Source: Cristatella mucedo
Lineage: Eukaryota > Bryozoa > Phylactolaemata > Cristatellidae
Length of the DNA: 64,000 bases
NCBI GenBank assembly: GCA_009760855.2
Contig: WPIO01000025.1
Span: forward strand, 1,907,501 to 1,971,500
Reading direction: 5' to 3'
Part shown: positions 42,745 through 55,118 of the stretch, one piece after another
How positions within the stretch are numbered: position 1 is the stretch's first letter
How the letters are laid out: each line of letters opens with the position of its first letter
The notes under the pieces: model-generated
What the model was told of the DNA's origin: nothing
What the model saw: the letters and a program-made list of their open reading frames with translations, nothing else
The model's database searches: none
Position numbers and translations under genes: made by a program

Positions 42745-44380
42745 TATCATTAGGCTCATGTATCATTCCAGCTCCTTTCAAATCAGCTGTAGTCTGGCTG
42801 CTATTTAAGAAAGCTACACTAGATCAAGTGAAATCGATCAACTTCCGCCCAGTCTCTCTTCTACCATTTCTATCAAAGACACGAGTCGTGGCAAACCAGC
42901 TGGACCCACTAATTTAAAATTCAAACATTGCTAGCAAGTTCCAGTCTTGTTTCAGAGCTGCTTACTCAAAAATCAGAATTGTTTTGTTTGTAAAATGACC
43001 TATACAGGAATGCACACAGGTAGATAATTTCTACTTGCTTTTTCTATTTTTTGGCAGCTTTTAATCTCATTGATCAATTAGTCCTCCTGGAGGGCCTCTC
43101 GTCTTGCTTGAGCATCACTGCCTATGCACTGCAATGGTTTAGGTCTTCTTACCTTAGTGAGACTCCAGATTGTTGATGTGAATGAACCATGGTCATCCGG
43201 GGAACCCCTGAAATAGGGGGCAGCTCAAGGCTCTTTGGTTTGTCCAGCTCTTTTCACAGTTTATACTGTCCCATTTTGCTATGTGATCGCCATACACAAA
43301 CAAGCCTTTCACTTTTATGACTTTAGTTATACTTGTGCTCTGACCCCTCCCAGCCGTCGGATTCTCTCTACTCCCTTGCAACATGTTTTGATGACATCTG
43401 CACGTGGATGGCAGCAAACGTTCCTAAATTGAGTGATAATAAACCAACCTAATAATTGAGGTAAATCAAGTGTTATTATATAAGTCGAAAGTTTAAGGCT
43501 CAAAATCGGCCCTACCAGCATATCTCGTGTTGAATCAGCACGAAATCTCGGCATCCTCTTCCAAAGTGGCCTTTCATTGTACGACCAAATCAGCTCCAGC
43601 CAAGTCTGTCTACTGTCGGCTACATAAGATTCCTAAAAGTCGGGCTTACTTAGACAGGGATACCACATCTAAATTGGTCCACGCATTTGTGACAATCTGT
43701 ACTCACTCCTGTAACTGGCTGCATGCAGGCCAGCCAGCTGGAGCAGTCAGGTGCTTCCAGCTGGTACAAAACTGCAGCTAGGCTTGCCTGTCGTGGGCAT
43801 CATAGTTGCCACATCACACAACTTCTCGCCAACCTGCAACGGCTCCTGGTCAAGCAGTGCACGGACTTGAGAGGTTTTGCCACTCACTGTTATGTACTTT
43901 CATTTTTAGGCTCCAGGCTACTTATCAGATCTTCTCCCCCACCAATCTAGGTTGTAACAGCTTTTTTGATACTAAGTATTTAACTATACCTAATACAAGC
44001 TTCAAATCATGTGGATACTATGCCTTTTAACTCGTATACTGCCAAAACCCGAACTCACTCCGAACTGCATCAAAAGTTCTAACTTAGCTACGTTTAAAAA
44101 GAAATTAAAAATCCATCTACTAATGACAGCATTTAGTGGGTCCAAGTGATTCGTCCTTTATGTGCGTATACATGGTGATAGTTGCATGCTGTCACTAACC
44201 ACACTTGCATTCTTACATTGCCTGTAGCCATGGTTACATTGCATGTAACCAGAACCTTGTTATTCTCATTGTTTATTGAGAATGCTACAACCATTAAATC
44301 GTGCTTCCTTTGCAGCAATCGTAAAGTGCCTAAAAAGAGATTTGAATTCTCTGAGGGTGCTTTATAAATGTATTAATATT
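42745..44380 (+). mobile_element. L2 subfamily A copy, RT to 3' end, plus strand
   Basis: The RT entry near 42790 (LLFKKATLDQVKSINFRPVS, SLLPFLSKTRVVANQLD) is followed by a degraded VPQG block near 43210, the Y-x-x-T remnant of the catalytic box near 43315 and a WQQTFLN segment near 43410. The C-terminal part is at 43520-44110 (YRLHKIPKSRAYLDRDTTSK). The 3' UTR and tail end near 44380. Several frameshifts make it inactive. Confidence 0.75.
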
Positions 44381-44394
44381 AACCATGGGATTTA

Positions 44395-44510
44395 ATTTCC
44401 CTATTGCATTCTCAATCATTCGATCCTGTTTCCTTTGCAGCAAATGTAAGGCACCTGGAAAGAGATTGAGTTCTCTTGGGGCCTGTTATTATTATTACTA
44501 CCATTCAGCT
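44395..44510 (+). mobile_element. Second L2 3' end directly behind the previous copy
   Basis: CATTCGATCCTGTTTCCTTT, GCAGCAAATGTAAGGCACCT and GGAAAGAGATTGAGTTCTCT, then a TTATTATTATTACTACC tail, repeat the last ~110 bases of the L2 3' UTR only about 15 bases after the end of the 42745-44380 copy, in the same orientation. Confidence 0.7.
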
Positions 44511-47060
44511 AATGTTGCTAACAATTATTGAAATACTTTGTGCAGGCATGCAATATTATCTAGCCAACTTCAGCAAGAGGACTATGCTTACTGAAGTCGA
44601 TCGGACTCACTGCAACCCTAATCTTAGGTGAGCATTGGGCTTCCACATAACTAGCATATATTGCTTTTGGGTGTCAACAAGTGACAGATGAGCACGACTT
44701 CACCTGGCTCTCGGCAGCCTCAGGTTCCAAGTTTTGCTTTCCTGTCATTCACGGTTGCATCCCAGGCAGTGCCATCTGGTGACAGGGTGCCATTCCAACA
44801 GCACCTCTAGTCAGCTTAATACAATTTTTTCTGTGCCTGTTTCTCACACTGACAGCTCAGCAACTGGTGTAAAAGGGTCATTTCCCGGTCAGCTATTTCG
44901 CTTTCTTAATACACCTGATGCTTCTGTAATATTCTTGGCCAGCTCTGGTTCCCTAGTAGCACCAACGGTTGACAACCGTTGGGTTCAAGTCCAACAGTAG
45001 CGAGAGTTATGTCCCTTAAAAAATGGATTTACCCCTCACCCCCAACAAAAGATTTATTGACATTGTACAAAGACCAATAGAAAAAATGAAATGCAAATCG
45101 GCACAACAAACGATCGTAACATAAGCCACCGTTTGATGTAACCATAGCTGCCATGTTGACCTTCTAATGACCTTAATGAGTCAATACATATCAACAGATT
45201 CCATAACAGTCACTCTACCCCTAAAAAGATGCAGAACACTCGGCTTCGAATTCACCACATCATATACAAAATATAAAAAATTGACACGTGAAACTGTCGA
45301 CTGTCATCACGATCACAGTTCTAGGACATTGTGTGACAGGCACATTTTATGCAGGCATACCCAAGACGCCTAGATTAGCTACAGGGTGGGGAAGTGACGG
45401 TTGGTTAGCCCCACCTATATTCCAAGCTTCACGTCGATCGGCTGAGTATCCGCGAAGCTATATAACTGAGGAGGCACAGAGTACAACTGTTGGGAAAGCA
45501 CCCAGAGAAGCCAACTTTAGCTGTAACAGCCAGTGGGTGATAACAGATGAAAAAAGGATGTGTTACTGGATTTGTCGTCATACAACTTTGAAGCACATAC
45601 TAAGGTTCCTGTATTTCAAACTTCCCATCGATTGGGTGACTATTAGCCCACTCGTGACATTTTTACGAAATTGAAAACGTACGACAAACACAGCCAGCCT
45701 TTGATCAAAGTCTATCTAGAGGTCCAATATGCACGCGAGAAGGCGGAAATGATATGTAACATGTAACTACAATCAATCACATATTCCACATTTGTAAGGT
45801 GATCAGATCATTATTTTAGGATATGCCATAAGCGACAGCAGGCACTCGAGGGTCGTTAGCCGGTTAACTGAGAACCCAAGCTATAACAATGCGACAGCAC
45901 TACGAAACGCTATGCATCACATAAACAATGCAATAAATAGATAAATAAGGATCTTAGGAATAGGTCAACCTAACAAGATCGTTATATAGCGTAAGCAGAC
46001 AATATCCGGTTGTCAAACCAACCTACAGCTAGGAGGCTCAACCTCATTCACCAACACAAATATATAACGACATAAATGAGAACTTGAGATCACCTCAATT
46101 TTCTTGAATACAATTGAATCAACATTATCAGACTGACTTCCAGTAAACGACGTGCTAGTTCCTCCCAACTTGCCAAAGTGACCGGTCGCCGGAATCAGTA
46201 CTACACGCACTCGTGGGTTACGGCCTCCACAAGAACCGGAACAGCTGTACCAGCATTCAGCAGGTGCCGTGATAATGGACTCCTTAGTTACCGCGGCCGG
46301 GGAGGGGGCATAATATATTATTACATTATCCTTAAGATTTTTAGTTGCCAAATGATCGCTATATCGGTTGGTAGACCAATGCAAATAAATAATTTAAAAA
46401 TATTTCTGACCAATAAATGAGGAGTTAGGGGCTAGATTGCCGTTTGCCTCAAGCGGCTGTGTGCTTCAGGCGCAGGCTGTACCCCTGGGGATCTCATTTA
46501 AGCTATATACCCTTTTTTAATCGTGTTATAACTAACGGTCGGACGTTTTATATCGAGGGGACGTGTCATTATTATTAAAATGTATCGTTTTATAATTTTT
46601 CAAAGTATATTTATGTGGGTCCGTTTAGAGCTGAGTAGCTTATATTCAAAGTTCACAAACTGCAGTTCCGGTCTGTTACTTTTCAAGTAAAATGGTTTGC
46701 TAAGCTCCGTGTTCCGGTGTCGGTAAACGTAGGTTTTACATGATAATTTTATTGATTGACCATGCTTCAGTCTTCTTACAATCACCAAATTTGGGATGCA
46801 TATACGGCCAGCTCATGTTTTCATACACATATTTCAGCCAATTTACAATTTTTGACGGCTTTACATCCTTAGCCGTAGGACCCACGGCTCGCTCAGATAG
46901 TTTGGTTGCTCAAGGCCATTTGTACCACATTGCCCAACCTTGGTTATACCGTAAGTGTGCAACGGAGCAGCTCTCAGGCTGGCCGCGATATTAGCCCTTG
47001 CCTTAGTGGGTATGACTAGGGCACCCAGAGCAACCGTAGCAGGCGGACTGGCGAAGGACT
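44511..47060. other. 2.5 kb without a supported gene
   Basis: A 128-codon plus-strand frame at 45288-45674 (GHCVTGTFYAGIPKTPRLAT) and an 88-codon frame at 44734-45000 lack any family signature or convincing splice context. A GC-rich spot at 46295-46310 and a hairpin CAACGGTTGACAACCGTTG at 44965-44983 are the only structural marks noticed. Confidence 0.4.
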
Positions 47061-47062
47061 GG

Positions 47063-47109
47063 CCAAGGAATGACCAAGGAATGACCAAGGAATGACCAAG
47101 GAATGACCA
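47063..47109. repeat. 12-bp tandem repeat (AAGGAATGACCA)x~4
   Basis: Four nearly perfect head-to-tail units of AAGGAATGACCA follow a degenerate unit (AAGGACTGGCC). The array stops in ATGACCAGGGGC. Confidence 0.9.
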
Positions 47110-47208
47110 GGGGCTAGCCAATAGCTAGCTAGGAAGAATTAGGCTGAGGACTGACACCGAGAGCTAGGGTCCGACAAAAACAATAGCAGCTACGGCCAAG
47201 GTCGAGAG

Positions 47209-47468
<260 letters not shown>

Positions 47469-47615
47469 CGACGACTGACAGAGCTCAGGGATGCAGCTTT
47501 GGGAGACTGCGCCTCGAGAGCACGAGAGTTGAACCCAAGACCCCATTTCGTGAAGAGCAAAATCCATAACCCCTGGTCTAACATCCTATATCTGAATGGT
47601 CTCACTGGAGGTTGT
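47469..47615 (-). mobile_element. tRNA-derived SINE (family 2), tail (TC)n
   Basis: The minus strand contains TAGACCAGGGG (A-box-like), then an anticodon arm ATTTTG-CTCTTCA-CGAAAT that can pair, then GGGTTCAACTC (B-box-like) about 40 bases after the A box. This is a tRNA-like order; if real, the loop would carry CTT. The body continues CTCGAGGCGCAGTCTCCC and runs into (TC)n. The acceptor-stem halves do not pair, so a functional tRNA is unlikely. Confidence 0.55.
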
Positions 47616-47754
47616 ATTCTCCCCCTAATGCATTTTGTAATCTGGTTGAAGTGCAGATTCTGATCTTAACTCGAGCTGCTTTGCCAGGTGACTTCCTTGC
47701 TCAATTCATGAATCAGTTCTTGTCGGGAGATGTTTCCCGGCAAGTTTTCGTTTA

Positions 47755-49140
47755 CGAATAATAGCAATAATAATGATGATAATACAGGTGCTAGCACTAG
47801 CAGAGAACTCGATCTTTCCATGGTGCTTTACATATGCTGCAAAGGAAACACGATCGAATGGTGAGTGAAATCATGCTTGATATACAACATGAATAGCATG
47901 CTTAGGCTTGAAATGTGCAGGGTGGGTAAGCATGCAAGTGTAGTTAGTGGCAGCATGCAACGGTGTCAGCTCCCATAAACACATAAAAGATGGAATCGCA
48001 TGGACCCACGAAATGCTTTCATACATTGGTGCGTTTTAAGTTTCTTTTTAAATGTAGTCAAGTGAGGGAATGTTGTGAGACAAGTCGGGAGTGAGTTCCA
48101 TGGTATCGAGCATGCAAACTAGATGCTCGGTCTCCAAAGAATTTAAGGCTTGTATGAGGTATAGGTAAACACATAGCTTCTGAGAAGCTGGCGGTATGAT
48201 GTTTCGGCTGGTGGGGAGTAGATCTGATAGGTAGGCTGGAGCCAAAGCACGAAGAATAAAGCAAGGAATAAAGGGAACTAAAAGTGAGCGACAAAATCTA
48301 AAGTCGATGCTCTACTTTACTGGTAACCAGTGCAAGAAAGTTAGCCAGTCGGCGAGATGTGGTGTGAAGTGGCGACTGCGATGCTCACAACAGATAAGCC
48401 TTGCTGTAGAGTTTTACACCAGCTATAAGATCATGATGCATGCACAGGAGGGCCAGTAACCAGTGAGGTACAGAAGTCAAGACAGGGTGTCACAAATGAA
48501 TGAACCAACTTAGATGTGGGATCCCTATCTAAACAAGCCCAAATTTTAGCAATGTTATGTAGCTGAAAGAAGGCAGGCTTGATTGTGGAGTTACTATGGT
48601 CATCTAAAGAGAGGTCACTTTTGAACAGGACATCTAGATTTCGCGCTGATTCAACAGGAGATGTGCTGGCTGAGCTCATTTTGAGCGTTAGCCTTTCTAA
48701 TTTCTGAATCACACTTGGTTTTCCCATAACTAGTAAGTTGGTTTTATCACTATTCAATTTAGAAAATGTGCTGCCATTTATGTGCGGATGTCATCAATAC
48801 ATGCAGCAAGGGAGTTGAGAGAATTCGAGGTGCTCGAAGGCTAGGAGGGATCGAAGCAAAGGTACAACTGAGTTTCATCCGCATGGAAGTGAAAGCCTAG
48901 ATTGTACGTGGCAGTCACATGGCAAGAGGGAGAGTATAAACCGTGAAAAGAACCGCACCTAGCACCAAGCCCTGAGGTACCCCATATTTCAGAGGTACCT
49001 AGGATGATCTTTGTCCATTCACATCAATACTCTGAAGTCTCCCACTGAAATAGGACCTGAGCCGTTGCAGAGCAGCGCCAGTGATGCCCAGGCGAAATGT
49101 GAGGTGCTCAAGAAGAACTTGGGGATCGATAGTATCAAAA
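47755..49140 (-). mobile_element. L2 subfamily A copy, RT to 3' end, minus strand
   Basis: The ATTATTATC/ATTATTATTGC tail at 47755-47785 is followed in minus-strand sense by the 3' UTR and C-terminal frames at 48058-48294 and 48431-48757 (KTNLLVMGKPSVIQKLERLT, SPVESARNLDVLFKSDLSL). RT blocks run to 49138 (VPQG region near 48970; FHADETQLYLCF-like near 48870). Homology stops abruptly at an AATATATATTTT junction, marking 5' truncation. Confidence 0.8.
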
Positions 49141-50654
49141 TATATATTTTAAGTGGCTGATTCTAGAAGCAAACACATACCACGTGTGAGTATTTGGTCT
49201 TTCTCTAATGTAATAGTTGGTCTAGACCATAAAACGCCACAGACCACCTGAGACCACTGGTTCTAAGCCCATTGAACTGCTTGCTTAAGCTTTGTTGGGT
49301 TTATGATGCCAGTCGTGCAGCAGACAATTTGCCAATGCTACTGTAACGATTGCTAAAGTAGCTAGAGCTCTTTTCCCTGCATGCATATATGCGGTTTTTA
49401 ATTCAGACCATTAGTTTTTACTTCTGCATGCATATATTCCACACGTTTTGCTTTTGGAGTAACGAGCTCAGAAACTAAGAGGGTCGGTGACAGATCGACA
49501 TGATTTGCCAAAGACTAGACTGATGCTCAGAAGACGAGCAATGTATGCTACATCTTGACACGTATAGAAGAAGGATGTTGAATATAATGAGATGCTGCAG
49601 GTCACAACTGTCGTGTCCACAAGGTAATCCTTCGTTTGGGTCGAGAGCAAGCACGTGTATGACAGCTGGTTCTGCCAACCAAAGGCACTGCTGCCACAGA
49701 TCGAAGCAGAACTAAATAAAGTACACATTGAGCAGCCCACAGCCCATTGCTCGATGATAGCTGTCTATAGCACAATATTGTATGGCACTTATGCACCAGC
49801 ACATCGCAACTGCCCACAAATGTGCTGCCAACAAGCTCATCGCAAGTTTCTGACAAATGCCACTGGTCTGACGGTAGAATGTATCATTGTTTCAGTTCAC
49901 GAATAGACCAGCTGCTGCAGAGCCACTGGTAAGTGATTCCGTTGCGGCACCAGCTTGCTGCAGAAACATTAAGCGAAGACAGTCGCCATTTGCCACTGAC
50001 GATGCAGCTGAGTCTGTGGGAGGCACGACTCTAGCACTTGTCATCTCCTTATTTTTTGTGGTCACTTAGGATATAATCTGCATTGAGCATCGTATCTGGA
50101 GGCGGCTGCCAACATATGCACTACTACAATCGATGTCGAGGGGGTTACACATTGTCAGTGCGAAGCAACGTAGACCACTGTATTTCACTGGACCATCAAT
50201 CGAGGAGCGATGGAAAATGTCGACCTGCGGCCAGAAAACTCGGGGTATCATATGCATAGTCGAAGGCTTTGCGATCGTTCAATGAGACAGCTTTTCGGTA
50301 GCTCGCCAGTCCTTGTTTCTGATTGCTGATGCAGCTGGCCTTGCACACGAAGTCTGGACATGCTTTGGTTTACATTTCAGATTCCCGGAAGGGAGCAGAA
50401 ATAGGAATAGGCATGGTCCGGGGCTTACTGGTGAGGACACTACACAAGTCACAGGTCTTTCGAAGGTTACCACTGATATGCACTGAAATGGTCTTGTTTG
50501 TTACGATAATGTTTGCAACCATGCCTAAAATGTTAGAATAAAAATGATGTAACTCTACTATGCACCCAACACCAAGCAAGCTGTGGTCAGCATAAACAAA
50601 ACCAGTCCCCCTCTCAGAAGCTGGGAAGGCTCCTAGTAATAAAAACAAATCTAG
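49141..50654. other. Unassigned sequence with competing open frames
   Basis: Both strands show frames of 60-90 codons, for example minus 50066-50257 (GPVKYSGLRCFALT) and minus 49468-49740, or plus 49655-49906. None has a recognisable domain and I could not build a splice-consistent model. It may hold exons of the minus-strand gene further along, but this is not supported. Confidence 0.35.
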
Positions 50655-50822
50655 CTGACCAAACAGCCTATTTTGTATAGCGACAGAAGAGCCTTTACGG
50701 CTATCACCACCGCTTGCTGTGGCGATAAAGAATTGCCTACCACAGGAATCGAACCAACGACCTCGGGACCGTGGTCATGAAAGCAACCGCCTTACCTAGT
50801 GTGCCATCATGGCTCACAAGTT
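50655..50822 (-). mobile_element. tRNA-derived SINE (family 1), full-length-looking copy
   Basis: The minus strand starts GTGAGCCATGATGGCACACT with A box TGGCACACTAGG. The B box GGTTCGATTCC is canonical and the distance between them is about 50 bases. The body matches the copy at 38447-38627 through CGATAAAGAATTGCC/GGCAATTCTTTATCG, GATAGCCGTAAAGGCTC and the AGGCTGTTTGG end. It is probably the best preserved copy of this family in the window. Confidence 0.85.
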
Positions 50823-51283
50823 AAGCAAAAACGAAGTTACCTTTAAAGATGCAACCTGCTTTTGAACTGTTTATGATTCTTATCAGATAATTCACGGTAG
50901 TTGCTATACAACAAATCCTTTCATAGCAGACCCGTACCTGTCTTGGAGCACCTTGGGCATTTGCTCATACCTTGAGTTGTCCCACCCATTCTATGTGCCA
51001 CACGACCGGGCATACGTGCCTGGTCAACAGCTTTCAAGGCAGACTGTAATAAGCATGCCAAAAGGATCCACGATTTGTGCTACATGAGCGTGCTGAAGCA
51101 AAGAAGCATTATGCTTAGTCAATCAGGCAAAAGCAAATATGAAGACACTTGGAGCCACCATTTAGTAGGACCTGTGGCTACTAAGATGTACTGAATCAGA
51201 CAAAGGTCGAGCAAACAAATCCATAAAAGCATCATAAAGAAAAATTTACCAGTGGCTAAGGGAAGGCTGATTGAAATGGATTA
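50823..51283. other. No recognised features
   Basis: No supported gene or repeat. Confidence 0.45.
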
Positions 51284-51356
51284 TACAATAACAATAATAA
51301 TAAAACACTTGAAAAGGCGCCACCAGAGAACTCAATCTCTTTCTAGGGGCTTTACT
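51284..51356 (-). mobile_element. L2 3' tail fragment, minus strand
   Basis: AACAATAATAATAAAACACT, GGCGCCACCAGAGAACTCAA and TCTCTTTCTAGGGGCTTTAC are the reverse complement of the L2 subfamily A 3' terminus and tail. Homology ends after about 70 bases. Confidence 0.7.
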
Positions 51357-51449
51357 ATTTCTGGATTCGTCTTTCGGTAAGACCAACTGTGAGAATTCAA
51401 TGCAGGTGGCAAAAAAAGAAACCGGAGGCTAGATTCACCTTGTATGCAT

Positions 51450-51690
51450 ACGAATCAAAGACTCAATCACTACACGATTTTAATTCAGTGAAATGAACAG
51501 TGAGATGGCTGGAAGTGAAGGAATTTGTGGTGCAAGAGCTTTCTAGAGCAAGGTCAGGTTGGCAGGCTGGTGCAAGCAAGTCAAGTGACCTGCAAGCCAG
51601 AGAGTGGAACGAAGTAGATTCGATTCTTGATAAGGAGCCAGTGAAGCTCATGTAGAAGTGGTGTGATATGGCAGCTACACTGTCGATGAC
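51450..51690 (-). mobile_element. L2-like C-terminal fragment (subfamily C), minus strand
   Basis: The minus strand reads SFTGSLSRIESTSFHSLACR and then DLLAPACQPDLALE, equivalent to the ADLHWLP..IDFKLL...LAPAYLSDLL region of L2 proteins but clearly of a different subfamily. The fragment at 32335-32640 shares it. Confidence 0.45.
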
Positions 51691-53085
51691 AGAGCAGGCA
51701 GCTGTTGAGGTGCATAAAGGTACGATGAGGAGTATGATACTACTGGCTGCTCTTTTAGTTAGTGATGTGTCTGAAACAAGTGCATTCTACCTAGGCAAGT
51801 TGTGCTATCAGGGAAATGTCAATCACAATACTGCCATAAATTTAATCTCTTGTTCTCCCAACCACCCTCGATTTGGCTAGCTGGTCTCCTAGCTCTATAT
51901 TGAGCTACAAAGCCCTACTTGTGAGCTAAATCTACACACTGAGTAATAGGTACACAATGGGTGATATGTACACAGTTCTGGGCATAACCATTTTCTCAAC
52001 CAGTACTCAATCATGTGCTGTCAATCATTCTTTTGTATCGAGCGAATGATAAATGCAGTAGAAAGAGAGCAGCAGTTTTGGTCTCAACTACCTGGGCCAC
52101 TAGTGCCTACCCAGGTTTTCGATGAGCTTGGAAGGACAGTGAGTATACCTGACATATGCCCTAGGCAGGTGCATCCTTAAAGGATATGTGCTAAACAAGT
52201 AACCTTCTGGAATTTACTGCTATAGCAATCACTCTTTGGCATTACGACAATAGGAGCAGGACGTCACATAAGACAACTGATGACAAGTAATACCATCTAC
52301 TTCCACAGTTAACAGTGCCACCATAAGTATCCGCTACCACCATGCAGTATCAGTCACCGAGGCAGTAGAGTAAATGCCGACATGCCAACATTGCGGAAAA
52401 TATCTGTCCTAAAAGCTACTCATGTTTAGCAGCCTGCAATCATTAAGGCTGAAGCCATGGGCAAATTTATCAATACACTAAGCAAAGTAAAGTAAAATCC
52501 AAACACCAATGTCAACCCAAAAACAGCTGAAAACAGATGATAACTGCAAGAGCACCGAGAAAAGAGGGTGCGGTGGCAATGTGATTCCGACACATCACTG
52601 GAAAGCAAAAATTGAGATTTGGTCTGAACAGCAGCTATATGGGAAGGTCATATTAACTTGTGACAATTCAGTTGAGCAGACAAGTACATTGGAAGAACTT
52701 TTGAAGTAGCCTAGTTTACCATTTACAAATGGGAGTTAAATTCCAATTTGAGGGTTTCTCATAGTTTTGTAGGTAAGAGAAAGACATCCAAATATTTTTT
52801 TGTAATTCCCCACACAGTTCTTCTGTGTACCCTCATTAAACAGAGTGGGCCAGAGAACTATCAAAATGGTAACGCTAGCAAGTCAAAAGCAGACTAGACT
52901 TGAGTAGCTGGCTACCCAAAATATCTCCTGCAACCAAATTCTCCAATTGATCGTGATACAATATATGACGTGTCAGCAAAGAAACTGGCCGACACGGATC
53001 TAGGAATGAGTCTGAAAGTGAGCACAGCAGCCTGATAGCAGCAATTGATAGCACACATCTATAGCAAAGAGATGACCTGCTGGTA
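51691..53085. other. 1.4 kb without recognised features
   Basis: Short frames at 51668-51880 and 52509-52709 lack motifs or splice context. No repeat was recognised. Confidence 0.4.
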
Positions 53086-53089
53086 ATGC

Positions 53090-54080
53090 TGATCTATCTC
53101 TATCTGTTAATCCACTAAGCCACAAAGGGTACCTAGGGTTTACTTGGGAGGGTTTTCTTCAGCACACTTAAAGCCTCAGAGCCCTTTGGTGCAAACTCGG
53201 TAGTGAACAGATTTTATCTCATGCAACAAAGAGAAAGAGAGAAGCATTGTGCGACAAGGCCACTTAAGGAAGTGAGTAGCATGAAAGTAGTAGCTCGCGA
53301 CGACTGGCAAGAATGTGCCAGAGTTGGCAGCAGGACAGAACTGTCGAGGGTAAGGATTGAGGGAGTGAGTTCCACGGAATAGGATCTGCAGAGAAAAGCG
53401 TATGCTGCCAACGGTCTCTATGCCTAAGAACGCAACTGCTAAGATATTGTCCATAATGGACCTGAGAGCTTAGAGAGGATGTAACCTGTGAAGCTGTGTT
53501 GCTAGGCATGACCAAGCCAAGCTATGGCAGACCTTGTAACTCCGTGTCAGACTTACACTCCGAATCCACCGATTGACCCGTAGCTACAGCAATCTCCATC
53601 AGCAAAAGAGGAAGATGAGTTGACTAACCTTTCCGCCATATTCATCACCAGGTGCACAGGCTTACTGGCGTTTTTTGGTAGATCAGCAAAAACAGACTTG
53701 CAGTAGTCCAGGTTTGACAGAACAATGGAGCTCATTGAATCGTTAGCAAGCCACCATGGTAGAGTCTCTAATCTCAGATACCGGTCAGACACGATACCTT
53801 GCTGTTCAGGCAGTCTTCTTTACGAAACGTTTAACAATTTAAGCAGTTAGCAAAGAGTGCTCCCAAAGTCCGTGCACATGGTGACCGTTGCACACCAGAA
53901 TCAACTATCCGAATAGAAGAGACTAAAGGTCCAGCAGAAGGGAGGAGAGGCTTCATCAGATGGAGTAATGTTATGTTGTTTAGTTTTAAGGAAATGGGCC
54001 AAAATCCAGGATTGAATGCCGGTAAGGCAAGGATTTAGTGCATGTATTGCAGCAATGCCACGAGTTAGCAACCAATCGAG
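53090..54080 (-). mobile_element. L2 subfamily B copy, minus strand
   Basis: It shares the 3' end ATCCACTAAGCCACAAAGGG with ACTCCACTAAGCCATAAAGA at 9220. It contains the subfamily B C-terminal blocks (DPIPWNSLPQSL; 53350-53500), the SNLDYCKSVFADLPK segment (53553-53792) and, near 53990-54070, the stretch equivalent to IQSWMSENTLKLN. Frameshifts are numerous, so it is older than the 9195 copy. Confidence 0.65.
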
Positions 54081-55115
54081 GTGTATGCAATAATTTCTAT
54101 TAAACCCTTGGATTAAACAAAACCCTATTTAATCTACCATTTTTGTTCCGAAGCTGACAGTTCCATTTAAGTGAATGCAGGTTAACACATGAACAGTGTG
54201 CTACCTAAAATAGACTAGATACCCCTAAGGATGCTAGCAAAAAGCCAGATAAATGGTTAGATGGTCCTTAAAACTAGAGGTCATGTGCTTGGACTCAAAC
54301 ACATAAGACATGAGTTCAAACTTAGCAGGGGCAATGCTGTATTTCATGCTGCAAATGGGGTGGTTGCTGGTAAGGTTGTTCAGCTAGTCAATAAATGAGG
54401 CTGTTAAGTCAGCCGACCCTTCCCTTTTTACCATTTAAAAAAGGTCTGGGACTCTAACACCACTAGGAATATGAATCCACTCGGCGAGATAAAACGTACA
54501 TTACGACTTGTCAGTGTCATGAGTTATCCAAGAATACACAAGGCAAACATCCCAATTGTTAAAAACGATTTTCAGGTCAAGCAGGCAATGCTAGAATACC
54601 AATATCAACCTTTCAATATGACATCGTAGACACCTCTTATTTCAACAACTGCCTCGAGCTTCATCGTTAGCAGCTCAAGCAAATGCAAACTAGTTGCACT
54701 GAGTGGCTGAAGTAGTCTTAGTGGCTTACCTTCAGTTTATGAGTTAGAGAATTGAGCTCATGGTGACTTTCCACGACGTGGCATCAATAGAATTTGCATG
54801 ACATGATCATCAGCTTCGCTAATAGATGGTCTAAAAAATTCTCTACAGCTTTTAAAAAGTCAAACGGGCACTCAACTGCTTCAACCGATCGCTGGCAATA
54901 TCAAGCACAGGCAGCTATTGCATTAACACGACCAATTTATTCGAGTAAGTACTTGGTTTAAGTGAAATTGCTTAACAAATACTAAAGGATGTGCATGCAC
55001 ACTTGCAGCATCGATCATTGGTCTTACACAGCTATGCAGTTACTCTCAGTCACCTAGGGGCTGGAACCAGCTATTGCACTGCACAAGTAGAGCTAGGAAT
55101 AGCATAAGCCATCCA
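54081..55115. other. No supported gene
   Basis: A splice-donor-like CTGAAG/GTAAGCC is seen on the minus strand at about 54729, but no exon could be assigned to it. No repeat was recognised. Confidence 0.35.
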
Positions 55116-55118
55116 TCA

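Noticed and set aside
44940-45000. Possible functional tRNA gene around a GGTTCAAGTCC B box
   Set aside because: No convincing A box, D arm or pairing acceptor stem; the T stem has mismatches.
45288-45674. 128-codon plus-strand frame as a gene
   Set aside because: No recognisable domain, signal or splice context; length is within chance range for a 64-kb window.
47530-47615. Possible Lys-CTT tRNA gene on the minus strand
   Set aside because: Acceptor stem does not pair and the sequence continues into a SINE-like body with (TC)n tail.
49468-50650. A gene on either strand (several 60-90-codon frames)
   Set aside because: Competing frames on both strands, no domain, and no consistent set of splice sites.
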